Source: Osedax frankpressi
Lineage: Eukaryota > Annelida > Polychaeta > Sabellida > Siboglinidae
Length of the DNA: 64,000 bases
Assembly: GCA_964035775.1 (NCBI GenBank)
Contig: CAXIVS010000254.1
Coordinates: 1 to 64,000, forward strand
Direction: 5' to 3'
The position numbers were made by a program, and so were the translations under genes. Positions 42,449 through 55,009 of this stretch are shown one piece after another; the stretch's first letter is position 1; every line of letters begins with the position of its first letter. The notes under the pieces were generated by a model. The model was not told where the DNA came from. It did no database searches and saw only the letters and a program-made list of their open reading frames with translations.

Positions 42449-43703
42449 AGTTATTTAAGTTATAGTTATTTAAGTTATAGTTATTTAAGTTATAGTTATT
42501 TAATTAATAGTTATTTAAGTTATAGTTATTTAAGTTATAGTTATTTAAGTTATAGTTATTTAAGTTATAGTTATTTAAGTTATAGTTATTTAAGTTATAG
42601 TTATTTAAGTTATAGTTATTTAATTTATAGTTATTTAATTTATAGTTATTTAAGTTATAGTTATTTAAGTTATAGTTATTTAAGTTATAGTTATTTAATT
42701 AATAGTAATTTAAGTTATAGTAATTTAAGTTTAGTTATTTAATTTATAGTTATTTAAGTTATAGTTAATTAAGTTATAGTTATTTAATTAATAGTAATTT
42801 AAGTTATAGTAATTTAAGTTTAGTTATTTAATTTATAGTTATTTAAGTTATAGTTAATTAAGTTATCGTTAGTTAAGTTATAGTTATTTAAGTTATAGTT
42901 ATTAAATTATAGTTATTTAAGTTATAGTTATTTAATTTATAGTTTTTTCATTTATGGTTATTTAAGTTATAGTTATTTAAGTTATAGTTATTTAAGTTAT
43001 AGTTATTTAATTAATAGTTATTTAAGTTATAGTTATTTAAGTTATAGTTATTTAAGTTATAGTTATTTAAGTTATAGTTATTTAAGTTATAGTTATTTAA
43101 GTTATAATTATTTAAGTTATTGTTATTTAAGTTATAGTTATTTAAGTTATAGTTATTTAAGTTATAGTTATTTAAGTTATAGTTATTTAAGTTATAGTTA
43201 TTTAATTAATAGTTATTTAAGTTATAGTTATTTAAGTTATAGTTATTTAAGTTATAGTTATTTAAGTTATAGTTATTTAAGTTATAGTTATTTAATTAAT
43301 AGTTATTTAAGTTATAGTTATTTAAGTTATAGTTATTTAAGTTATATTTATTTAAGTTATAGTTATTTAAGTTATAGTTATTTAAGTTATAGTTATTAAA
43401 TTATAGTTATTTAAGTTATAGTTATTTAATTTATAGTTTTTTCATTTATGGTTATTTAAGTTATAGTTATTTAAGTTATAGTTATTTAAGTTATAGTTAT
43501 TTAAGTTATAGTTATTTAAGTTATAGTTATTTAAGTTATAGTTATTTAATTTATAGTTATTTAATTTATAGTTATTTAAGTTATAGTTATTTAAGTTATA
43601 GTTATTTAAGTTATAGTTATTTAAGTTATAGTTATTTAATTAATAGTAATTTAAGTTTAGTTATTTAATTTATAGTTATTTAAGTTATAGTTATTTAAGT
43701 TAT

Positions 43704-44023
43704 AGTTATTATATAATATTTATTTAAGTTATAGTTATTTAAGATATATTTATTTAATTTATAGTTATTATATTATAATTATTTAAGTTTTAGTTATTTA
43801 AGTTATAGTTATTATATTATAGCTATTTAAGTGATATTTATTTAAGTTATAGTTATTTAATTAATAGTTATTTAATTTATAGTTATTTAAGTTATAGTTA
43901 TTTAAGTTATAGTTATTAAATTATATTTATTTAAGTTATAGTTATTTAATTTATAGTTATTTAATTTATAGTTATTTAATTTATAGTTATTTAATTTATA
44001 GTTATTATAGTTATTTAAATTAT
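43704..44023 (+). repeat. I module 14 (4 B copies, late subfamily)
   Basis: Core 43704-43939, B run 43940-43999 (4 copies), tail to 44023. Partner is module 18 at 8851 bp, which has 5 B copies and a shortened tail. Confidence 0.92.
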
Positions 44024-45517
44024 AGTTATTTAAGTTATAGTTATTTAAGTTATAGTTATTTAAGTTATAGTTATTTAAGTTATAGTTATTTAAGTTATAG
44101 TTATTTAAGTTATAGTTATTTAAGTTATAGTTATTTAAGTTATAGTTATTTAAGTTATAGTTATTTAAGTTATAGTTATTTAAGTTATAGTTATTTAATT
44201 AATAGTTATTTAAGTTATAGTTATTTAAGTTATAGTTATTTAAGTTATAGTTATTTAAGTTATAGTTATTTAAGTTATAGTTATTTAAGTTATAGTTATT
44301 TAATTTATAGTTATTTAATTTATAGTTATTTAAGTTATAGTTATTTAAGTTATAGTTATTTAAGTTATAGTTATTTAATTTATAGTTATTTAATTTATAG
44401 TTATTTAAGTTATAGTTATTTAAGTTATAGTTATTTAAGTTATAGTTATTTAATTAATAGTAATTTAAGTTATAGTAATTTAAGTTTAGTTATTTAATTT
44501 ATAGTTATTTAAGTTATAGTTAATTAAGTTATAGTTATTTAATTAATAGTAATTTAAGTTATAGTAATTTAAGTTTAGTTATTTAATTTATAGTTATTTA
44601 AGTTATAGTTAATTAAGTTATCGTTAGTTAAGTTATAGTTATTTAAGTTATAGTTATTAAATTATAGTTATTTAAGTTATAGTTATTTAATTTATAGTTT
44701 TTTCATTTATGGTTATTTAAGTTATAGTTATTTAAGTTATAGTTATTTAAGTTATAGTTATTTAATTAATAGTTATTTAAGTTATAGTTATTTAAGTTAT
44801 AGTTATTTAAGTTATAGTTATTTAAGTTATAGTTATTTAAGTTATAGTTATTTAATTTATAGTTATTTAATTTATAGTTTTTTCATTTATGGTTATTATA
44901 TTATAGTTATATAAATTATAGTTATTTAAGTTATAGTTATTTAAGTTATAGTTATTTAAGTTATAGTTATTTAAGTTATAGTTATTTAAGTTATAGTTAT
45001 TTAAGTTATAGTTATTTAATTAATAGTTATTTAAGTTATAGTTATTTAAGTTATAGTTATTTAAGTTATAGTTATTTAAGTTATAGTTATTTAAGTTATA
45101 GTTATTTAAGTTATAGTTATTTAATTAATAGTTATTTAAGTTATAGTTATTTAAGTTATAGTTATTTAAGTTATATTTATTTAAGTTATAGTTATTTAAG
45201 TTATAGTTATTTAAGTTATAGTTATTAAATTATAGTTATTTAAGTTATAGTTATTTAATTTATAGTTTTTTCATTTATGGTTATTTAAGTTATAGTTATT
45301 TAAGTTATAGTTATTTAAGTTATAGTTATTTAAGTTATAGTTATTTAAGTTATAGTTATTTAAGTTATAGTTATTTAATTTATAGTTATTTAATTTATAG
45401 TTATTTAAGTTATAGTTATTTAAGTTATAGTTATTTAAGTTATAGTTATTTAAGTTATAGTTATTTAATTAATAGTAATTTAAGTTTAGTTATTTAATTT
45501 ATAGTTATTTAAGTTAT

Positions 45518-45852
45518 AGTTATTATATAATATTTATTTAAGTTATAGTTATTTAAGATATATTTATTTAATTTATAGTTATTATATTATAATTATTTAA
45601 GTTTTAGTTATTTAAGTTATAGTTATTATATTATAGCTATTTAAGTGATATTTATTTAAGTTATAGTTATTTAATTAATAGTTATTTAATTTATAGTTAT
45701 TTAAGTTATAGTTATTTAAGTTATAGTTATTAAATTATATTTATTTAAGTTATAGTTATTTAATTTATAGTTATTTAATTTATAGTTATTTAATTTATAG
45801 TTATTTAATTTATAGTTATTTAATTTATAGTTATTATAGTTATTTAAATTAT
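45518..45852 (+). repeat. I module 15 (5 B copies, late subfamily)
   Basis: Core 45518-45753, B run 45754-45828 (5 copies), tail to 45852. Partner is module 11. Confidence 0.92.
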
Positions 45853-48800
45853 AGTTATTTAAGTTATAGTTATTTAAGTTATAGTTATTTAAGTTATAGT
45901 TATTTAAGTTATAGTTATTTAAGTTATAGTTATTTAAGTTATAGTTATTTAAGTTATAGTTATTTAAGTTATAGTTATTTAAGTTATAGTTATTTAAGTT
46001 ATAGTTATTTAAGTTATAGTTATTTAAGTTATAGTTATTTAATTAATAGTTATTTAAGTTATAGTTAATTAAGTTATAGTTATTTAAGTTATAGTTATTT
46101 AAGTTATAGTTATTAAATTATAGTTATTTAAGTTATAGTAATTTAAGTTTAGTTATTTAATTTATAGTTATTTAAGTTATAGTTAATTAAGTTATCGTTA
46201 GTTAAGTTATAGTTATTTAAGTTATAGTTATTAAATTATAGTTATTTAAGTTATAGTTATTTAATTTATAGTTTTTTCATTTATGGTTATTATATTATAG
46301 TTATATAAATTATAGTTATTTAAGTTATAGTTATTTAAGTTATAGTTATTTAAGTTATAGTTATTTAAGTTATAGTTATTTAAGTTATAGTTATTTAAGT
46401 TATAGTTATTTAATTAATAGTTATTTAAGTTATAGTTATTTAAGTTATAGTTATTTAAGTTATAGTTATTTAAGTTATAGTTATTTAAGTTATAGTTATT
46501 TAATTTATAGTTATTTAATTTATAGTTATTTAAGTTATAGTTATTTAAGTTATAGTTATTTAAGTTATAGTTATTTAATTAATAGTAATTTAAGTTATAG
46601 TAATTTAAGTTTAGTTATTTAATTTATAGTTATTTAAGTTATAGTTAATTAAGTTATCGTTAGTTAAGTTATAGTTATTTAAGTTATAGTTATTAAATTA
46701 TAGTTATTTAAGTTATAGTTATTTAATTTATAGTTTTTTCATTTATGGTTATTTAAGTTATAGTTATTTAAGTTATAGTTATTTAAGTTATAGTTATTTA
46801 ATTAATAGTTATTTAAGTTATAGTTATTTAAGTTATAGTTATTTAAGTTATAGTTATTTAAGTTATAGTTATTTAAGTTATAGTTATTTAATTTATAGTT
46901 ATTTAAGTTATAGTTATTTAAGTTATAGTTATTTAAGTTATAGTTATTTAAGTTATAGTTATTTAAGTTATAGTTATTTAAGTTATAGTTATTTAAGTTA
47001 TAGTTATTTAAGTTATAGTTATTTAAGTTATAGTTATTTAATTAATAGTTATTTAAGTTATAGTTATTTAAGTTATAGTTATTTAAGTTATAGTTATTTA
47101 AGTTATAGTTATTTAAGTTATAGTTATTTAATTTATAGTTATTTAATTTATAGTTATTTAAGTTATAGTTATTTAAGTTATAGTTATTTAAGTTATAGTT
47201 ATTTAATTAATAGTAATTTAAGTTATAGTAATTTAAGTTTAGTTATTTAATTTATAGTTATTTAAGTTATAGTTAATTAAGTTATCGTTAGTTAAGTTAT
47301 AGTTATTTAAGTTATAGTTATTAAATTATAGTTATTTAAGTTATAGTTATTTAATTTATAGTTTTTTCATTTATGGTTATTATATTATAGTTATATAAAT
47401 TATAGTTATTTAAGTTATAGTTATTTAAGTTATAATTATTTAAGTTATAGTTATTTAAGTTATAGTTATTTAAGTTATAGTTATTTAAGTTATAGTTATT
47501 TAAGTTATAGTTATTTAAGTTATAGTTATTTAATTAATAGTTATTTAAGTTATAGTTATTTAAGTTATAGTTATTTAAGTTATAGTTATTTAAGTTATAG
47601 TTATTTAAGTTATAGTTATTTAATTAATAGTTATTTAAGTTATAGTTATTTAAGTTATAGTTATTTAAGTTATAGTTATTTAAGTTATAGTTATTTAAGT
47701 TATAGTTATTTAATTTATAGTTATTTAATTTATAGTTATTTAAGTTATAGTTATTTAATTTATAGTTATTTAAGTTATAGTTATTTAAGTTATAGTTATT
47801 TAATTAATAGTAATTTAAGTTATAGTAATTTAAGTTTAGTTATTTAATTTATAGTTATTTAAGTTATAGTTAATTAAGTTATCATTAGTTAAGTTATAGT
47901 TATTTAAGTTATAGTTATTAAATTATAGTTATTTAAGTTATAGTTATTTAATTTATAGTTTTTTCATTTATAGTTATTTAAGTTATATTTATTTAAGTTA
48001 TAGTTATTTAAGTTATAGTTATTTAATTAATAGTTATTTAAGTTATAGTTATTTAAGTTATAGTTATTTAAGTTATAGTTATTTAAATTATAGTTATTTA
48101 AGTTATAGTTATTTAATTTATAGTTATTTAAGTTATAGTTATTTAAGTTATAGTTATTTAAGTTATAGTTATTTAATTTATAGTTATTTAATTTATAGTT
48201 ATTTAAGTTATAGTTATTTAAGTTATAGTTATTTAAGTTATAGTTATTTAATTAATAGTAATTTAAGTTATAGTAATTTAAGTTTAGTTATTTAATTTAT
48301 AGTTATTTAAGTTATAGTTAATTAAGTTATAGTTATTTAATTAATAGTAATTTAAGTTATAGTAATTTAAGTTTAGTTATTTAATTTATAGTTATTTAAG
48401 TTATAGTTATTTAAGTTATAGTTATTTAATTAATAGTAATTTAAGTTATAGTAATTTAAGTTTAGTTATTTAATTTATAGTTATTTAAGTTATAGTTAAT
48501 TAAGTTATCATTAGTTAAGTTATAGTTATTTAAGTTATAGTTATTAAATTATAGTTATTTAAGTTATAGTTATTTAATTTATAGTTTTTTCATTTATAGT
48601 TATTTAAGTTATATTTATTTAAGTTATAGTTATTTAAGTTATAGTTATTTAATTAATAGTTATTTAAGTTATAGTTATTTAAGTTATAGTTATTTAAGTT
48701 ATAGTTATTTAAATTATAGTTATTTAAGTTATAGTTATTTAATTTATAGTTATTTAAGTTATAGTTATTTAAGTTATAGTTATTTAAGTTATAGTTATTT

Positions 48801-50001
48801 AATTTATAGTTATTTAATTTATAGTTATTTAAGTTATAGTTATTTAAGTTATAGTTATTTAAGTTATAGTTATTTAATTAATAGTAATTTAAGTTATAGT
48901 AATTTAAGTTTAGTTATTTAATTTATAGTTATTTAAGTTATAGTTAATTAAGTTATAGTTATTTAATTAATAGTAATTTAAGTTATAGTAATTTAAGTTT
49001 AGTTATTTAATTTATAGTTATTTAAGTTATAGTTAATTAAGTTATCGTTAGTTAAGTTATAGTTATTTAAGTTATAGTTATTAAATTATAGTTATTTAAG
49101 TTATAGTTATTTAATTTATAGTTTTTTCATTTATGGTTATTTAAGTTATAGTTATTTAAGTTATAGTTATTTAAGTTATAGTTATTTAATTAATAGTTAT
49201 TTAAGTTATAGTTATTTAAGTTATAGTTATTTAAGTTATAGTTATTTAAGTTATAGTTATTTAAGTTATAGTTATTTAATTTATAGTTATTTAATTTATA
49301 GTTTTTTCATTTATGGTTATTATATTATAGTTATATAAATTATAGTTATTTAAGTTATAGTTATTTAAGTTATAATTATTTAAGTTATAGTTATTTAAGT
49401 TATAGTTATTTAAGTTATAGTTATTTAAGTTATAGTTATTTAAGTTATAGTTATTTAAGTTATAGTTATTTAAGTTATAGTTATTTAATTAATAGTTATT
49501 TAAGTTATAGTTATTTAAGTTATAGTTATTTAAGTTATAGTTATTTAAGTTATAGTTATTTAAGTTATAGTTATTTAATTAATAGTTATTTAAGTTATAG
49601 TTATTTAAGTTATAGTTATTTAAGTTATATTTATTTAAGTTATAGTTATTTAAGTTATAGTTATTTAAGTTATAGTTATTAAATTATAGTTATTTAAGTT
49701 ATAGTTATTTAATTTATAGTTTTTTCATTTATGGTTATTTAAGTTATAGTTATTTAAGTTATAGTTATTTAAGTTATAGTTATTTAAGTTATAGTTATTT
49801 AAGTTATAGTTATTTAAGTTATAGTTATTTAAGTTATAGTTATTTAATTTATAGTTATTTAATTTATAGTTATTTAAGTTATAGTTATTTAAGTTATAGT
49901 TATTTAAGTTATAGTTATTTAAGTAATAGTTATTTAATTAATAGTAATTTAAGTTTAGTTATTTAATTTATAGTTATTTAAGTTATAGTTATTTAAGTTA
50001 T

Positions 50002-50336
50002 AGTTATTATATAATATTTATTTAAGTTATAGTTATTTAAGATATATTTATTTAATTTATAGTTATTATATTATAATTATTTAAGTTTTAGTTATTTAAG
50101 TTATAGTTATTATATTATAGCTATTTAAGTGATATTTATTTAAGTTATAGTTATTTAATTAATAGTTATTTAATTTATAGTTATTTAAGTTATAGTTATT
50201 TAAGTTATAGTTATTAAATTATATTTATTTAAGTTATAGTTATTTAATTTATAGTTATTTAATTTATAGTTATTTAATTTATAGTTATTTAATTTATAGT
50301 TATTTAATTTATAGTTATTATAGTTATTTAAATTAT
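50002..50336 (+). repeat. I module 16 (5 B copies, late subfamily)
   Basis: Core 50002-50237, B run 50238-50312 (5 copies), tail to 50336. Partner is module 12. Confidence 0.92.
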
Positions 50337-50979
50337 AGTTATTTAAGTTATAGTTATTTAAGTTATAGTTATTTAAGTTATAGTTATTTAAGTTATAGTT
50401 ATTTAAGTTATAGTTATTTAAGTTATAGTTATTTAAGTTATAGTTATTTAAGTTATAGTTATTTAAGTTATAGTTATTTAAGTTATAGTTATTTAAGTTA
50501 TAGTTATTTAAGTTATAGTTATTTAAGTTATAGTTATTTAAGTTATAGTTATTTAATTAATAGTTATTTAAGTTATAGTTAATTAAGTTATCGTTAGTTA
50601 AGTTATAGTTATTTAAGTTATAGTTATTAAATTATAGTTATTTAAGTTATAGTTATTTAATTTATAGTTTTTTCATTTATGGTTATTTAAGTTATAGTTA
50701 TTTAAGTTATAGTTATTTAAGTTATAGTTATTTAAGTTATAGTTATTTAAGTTATAGTTATTTAAGTTATAGTTATTTAAGTTATAGTTATTTAATTTAT
50801 AGTTATTTAATTTATAGTTATTTAAGTTATAGTTATTTAAGTTATAGTTATTTAAGTTATAGTTATTTAAGTTATAGTTATTTAATTAATAGTAATTTAA
50901 GTTTAATTATTTAATTTATAGTTATTTAAGTTATAGTTATTTAAGTTATAGTTATTTAAGTTATAGTTATTTAAGTTAT

Positions 50980-51314
50980 AGTTATTATATAATATTTATT
51001 TAAGTTATAGTTATTTAAGATATATTTATTTAATTTATAGTTATTATATTATAATTATTTAAGTTTTAGTTATTTAAGTTATAGTTATTATATTATAGCT
51101 ATTTAAGTGATATTTATTTAAGTTATAGTTATTTAATTAATAGTTATTTAATTTATAGTTATTTAAGTTATAGTTATTTAAGTTATAGTTATTAAATTAT
51201 ATTTATTTAAGTTATAGTTATTTAATTTATAGTTATTTAATTTATAGTTATTTAATTTATAGTTATTTAATTTATAGTTATTTAATTTATAGTTATTATA
51301 GTTATTTAAATTAT
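50980..51314 (+). repeat. I module 17 (5 B copies, late subfamily)
   Basis: Core 50980-51215, B run 51216-51290 (5 copies), tail to 51314. Partner is module 13. Confidence 0.92.
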
Positions 51315-52554
51315 AGTTATTTAAGTTATAGTTATTTAAGTTATAGTTATTTAAGTTATAGTTATTTAATTAATAGTTATTTAAGTTATAGTTATTTAAG
51401 TTATAGTTATTTAAGTTATAGTTATTTAAGTTATAGTTATTTAAGTTATAGTTATTTAAGTTATAGTTATTTAAGTTATAGTTATTTAATTTATAGTTAT
51501 TTAATTTATAGTTATTTAAGTTATAGTTATTTAAGTTATAGTTATTTAAGTTATAGTTATTTAATTAATAGTAATTTAAGTTATAGTAATTTAAGTTTAG
51601 TTATTTAATTTATAGTTATTTAAGTTATAGTTAATTAAGTTATAGTTATTTAATTAATAGTAATTTAAGTTATAGTAATTTAAGTTTAGTTATTTAATTT
51701 ATAGTTATTTAAGTTATAGTTAATTAAGTTATCGTTAGTTAAGTTATAGTTATTTAAGTTATAGTTATTAAATTATAGTTATTTAAGTTATAGTTATTTA
51801 ATTTATAGTTTTTTCATTTATGGTTATTTAAGTTATAGTTATTTAAGTTATAGTTATTTAAGTTATAGTTATTTAATTAATAGTTATTTAAGTTATAGTT
51901 ATTTAAGTTATAGTTATTTAAGTTATAGTTATTTAAGTTATAGTTATTTAAGTTATAGTTATTTAAGTTATAATTATTTAAGTTATTGTTATTTAAGTTA
52001 TAGTTATTTAAGTTATAGTTATTTAAGTTATAGTTATTTAAGTTATAGTTATTTAAGTTATAGTTATTTAATTAATAGTTATTTAAGTTATAGTTATTTA
52101 AGTTATAGTTATTTAAGTTATAGTTATTTAAGTTATAGTTATTTAATTAATAGTTATTTAAGTTATAGTTATTTAAGTTATAGTTATTTAAGTTATATTT
52201 ATTTAAGTTATAGTTATTTAAGTTATAGTTATTTAAGTTATAGTTATTAAATTATAGTTATTTAAGTTATAGTTATTTAATTTATAGTTTTTTCATTTAT
52301 GGTTATTTAAGTTATAGTTATTTAAGTTATAGTTATTTAAGTTATAGTTATTTAAGTTATAGTTATTTAAGTTATAGTTATTTAAGTTATAGTTATTTAA
52401 TTTATAGTTATTTAATTTATAGTTATTTAAGTTATAGTTATTTAAGTTATAGTTATTTAAGTTATAGTTATTTAAGTTATAGTTATTTAATTAATAGTAA
52501 TTTAAGTTTAGTTATTTAATTTATAGTTATTTAAGTTATAGTTATTTAAGTTAT

Positions 52555-52886
52555 AGTTATTATATAATATTTATTTAAGTTATAGTTATTTAAGATATAT
52601 TTATTTAATTTATAGTTATTATATTATAATTATTTAAGTTTTAGTTATTTAAGTTATAGTTATTATATTATAGCTATTTAAGTGATATTTATTTAAGTTA
52701 TAGTTATTTAATTAATAGTTATTTAATTTATAGTTATTTAAGTTATAGTTATTTAAGTTATAGTTATTAAATTATATTTATTTAAGTTATAGTTATTTAA
52801 TTTATAGTTATTTAATTTATAGTTATTTAATTTATAGTTATTTAATTTATAGTTATTTAATTTATAGTTATAGTTATTTAAATTAT
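52555..52886 (+). repeat. I module 18 (5 B copies, late subfamily, 3-bp shorter tail)
   Basis: Core 52555-52790, B run 52791-52865 (5 copies). The tail reads AGTTAT then AGTTATTTAAATTAT, so the truncated monomer is 6 bp instead of the usual 9 bp; this is the only such tail I found. Confidence 0.92.
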
Positions 52887-53469
52887 AGTTATTTAAGTTA
52901 TAGTTATTTAAGTTATAGTTATTTAAGTTATAGTTATTTAAGTTATAGTTATTTAAGTTATAGTTATTTAAGTTATAGTTATTTAAGTTATAGTTATTTA
53001 AGTTATAGTTATTTAAGTTATAGTTATTTAAGTTATAGTTATTTAAGTTATAGTTATTTAATTAATAGTTATTTAAGTTATAGTTATTTAAGTTATAGTT
53101 ATTTAAGTTATAGTTATTTAAGTTATAGTTATTTAAGTTATAGTTATTTAAGTTATAGTTATTTAATTTATAGTTATTTAATTTATAGTTATTTAAGTTA
53201 TAGTTATTTAAGTTATAGTTATTTAAGTTATAGTTATTTAATTAATAGTAATTTAAGTTATAGTAATTTAAGTTTAGTTATTTAATTTATAGTTATTTAA
53301 GTTATAGTTAATTAAGTTATCGTTAGTTAAGTTATAGTTATTTAAGTTATAGTTATTAAATTATAGTTATTTAAGTTAGAGTTATTTAATTTATAGTTTT
53401 TTCATTTATGGTTATTTAAGTTATAGTTATTTAAGTTATAGTTATTTAAGTTATAGTTATTTAATTAAT

Positions 53470-53849
53470 AGTTATTATATAATATTTATTTAAGTTATAG
53501 TTATTTAAGATATATTTATTTAATTTATAGTTATTATATTATAATTATTTAAGTTTTAGTTATTTAAGTTATAGTTATTATATTATAGCTATTTAAGTGA
53601 TATTTATTTAAGTTATAGTTATTTAATTAATAGTTATTTAATTTATAGTTATTTAAGTTATAGTTATTTAAGTTATAGTTATTAAATTATATTTATTTAA
53701 GTTATAGTTATTTAATTTATAGTTATTTAATTTATAGTTATTTAATTTATAGTTATTTAATTTATAGTTATTTAATTTATAGTTATTTAATTTATAGTTA
53801 TTTAATTTATAGTTATTTAATTTATAGTTATTATAGTTATTTAAATTAT
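53470..53849 (+). repeat. I module 19 (8 B copies, late subfamily)
   Basis: Core 53470-53705, B run 53706-53825 (8 copies), tail to 53849. A coreless second B run follows at 53895-53993. Partner in the 4.45-kb duplication is module 20. Confidence 0.93.
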
Positions 53850-53894
53850 AGTTATTTAAGTTATAGTTATTTAAGTTATAGTTATTTAAGTTAT

Positions 53895-53993
53895 AGTTAT
53901 TTAATTTATAGTTATTTAATTTATAGTTATTTAATTTATAGTTATTTAATTTATAGTTATTTAATTTATAGTTATTATAGTTATTTAAATTAT
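53895..53993 (+). repeat. Coreless B run (5 copies) plus tail
   Basis: Five B monomers (53895-53969) and the 24-bp tail occur without the 236-bp core, three A monomers after the tail of module 19. This looks like a local duplication of the 3' end of an I module. Confidence 0.88.
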
Positions 53994-54846
53994 AGTTATT
54001 TAAGTTATAGTTATTTAAGTTATAGTTATTTAAGTTATAGTTTTTTAAGTTATAGTTATTTAAGTTATAGTTATTTAAGTTATAGTTATTTAATTAATAG
54101 TAATTTAAGTTATAGTTATTTAAGTTATAGTTATTTAAGTTATAGTTATTTAAGTTATAGTTATTTAAGTTATAGTTATTTAAGTTATAGTTATTTAATT
54201 AATAGTAATTTAAGTTATAGTAATTTAAGTTTAGTTATTTAATTTATAGTTATTTAAGTTATAGTTAATTAAGTTATCGTTAGTTAAGTTATAGTTATTT
54301 AAGTTATAGTTATTAAATTATAGTTATTTAAGTTATAGTTATTTAATTTATAGTTTTTTCATTAATGGTTATTTAAGTTATAGTTATTTAAGTTATAGTT
54401 ATTTAAGTTATAGTTATTTAAGTTATAGTTATTTAAGTTATAGTTATTTAAGTTATAGTTATTTAAGTTATAGTTATTTAATTAATAGTTATTTAAGTTA
54501 TAGTTATTTAAGTTATAGTTATTTAAGTTATAGTTATTTAAGTTATAGTTATTTAAGTTATAGTTATTTAATTTATAGTTATTTAAGTTATAGTTATTTA
54601 AGTTATAGTTATTTAAGTTATAGTTATTTAAGTTATAGTAATTTAAGTTATAGTTATTTAATTAATAGTTATTTAAGTTATAGTTATTTAAGTTATAGTT
54701 ATTTAAGTTATAGTTATTTAAGTTATAGTTATTTAAGTTATAGTTATTTAATTTATAGTTATTTAATTTATAGTTATTTAAGTTATAGTTATTTAAGTTA
54801 TAGTTATTTAAGTTATAGTTATTTAAGTTATAGTTATTTAATTAAT

Positions 54847-55009
54847 AGTAATTTAAGTTATAGTAATTTAAGTTTAGTTATTTAATTTATAGTTATTTAA
54901 GTTATAGTTAATTAAGTTATCGTTAGTTAAGTTATAGTTATTTAAGTTATAGTTATTAAATTATAGTTATTTAAGTTATAGTTATTTAATTTATAGTTTT
55001 TTCATTTAT
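54847..55009 (+). repeat. Type example of the 163-bp H-B-A-D-A-E-A-B-F cassette
   Basis: This copy shows the cassette that recurs across most of the window: two AGTAATTT-type monomers (H, the second 14 bp), B, A, the D pair with the only CpG, A, the 14-bp E, A, B and finally F. Lengths sum to 163 bp, which matches the coordinates. A C monomer stands immediately before H. After F the array continues either with GGTTATTTAAG (type a) or with the G pair GGTTATTATATTAT plus AGTTATATAAATTAT (type g, as here). The fixed order of five rare variants makes the cassette the natural boundary of the higher-order unit. No function is implied by the sequence. Confidence 0.9.

Larger units (their letters stand above)
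36099..51658 (+). repeat. 89-bp C-H-B-A-D1 partial-cassette duplications (eight)
   Basis: At eight places the cassette stops after the first D monomer and restarts at C, giving a second C at 36188, 39480, 40106, 42778, 44533, 48331, 48957 and 51644. At 36099/36188 the repeat is exactly 89 bp (C 15, H 29, B 15, A 15, D1 15). The 39,480 and 48,331 sites carry a further C-H restart. Three sites at 48-52 kb are the 8.85-kb partners of sites at 39-43 kb. None occurs before 36 kb. Confidence 0.85.
35090..53200 (+). repeat. 8.35-8.87-kb tandem super-unit, two near-identical copies
   Basis: F 38509, 39106, 39732, 40269, 40449 and 40867 recur at 47360, 47957, 48583, 49120, 49300 and 49718, all at 8851 bp; 41800 and 42941 recur at 8866, then 43435 to 52286 returns to 8851. 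Private changes travel with the offset: AAGTAAT near 41,071 and 49,922, AGTTTAATTATTTAATTTAT near 42,034 and 50,900, and AGTTATTGTTATTT near 43,118 and 51,984. At the left the offset is 8345 (35090/43435, 36351/44696, 36919/45264, I 37173/45518), because copy 1 lacks 506 bp between I 37173 and F 37881. Copies diverge near 44.35 kb and 53.2 kb, placing the junction near 44.3-44.4 kb. Confidence 0.9.
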
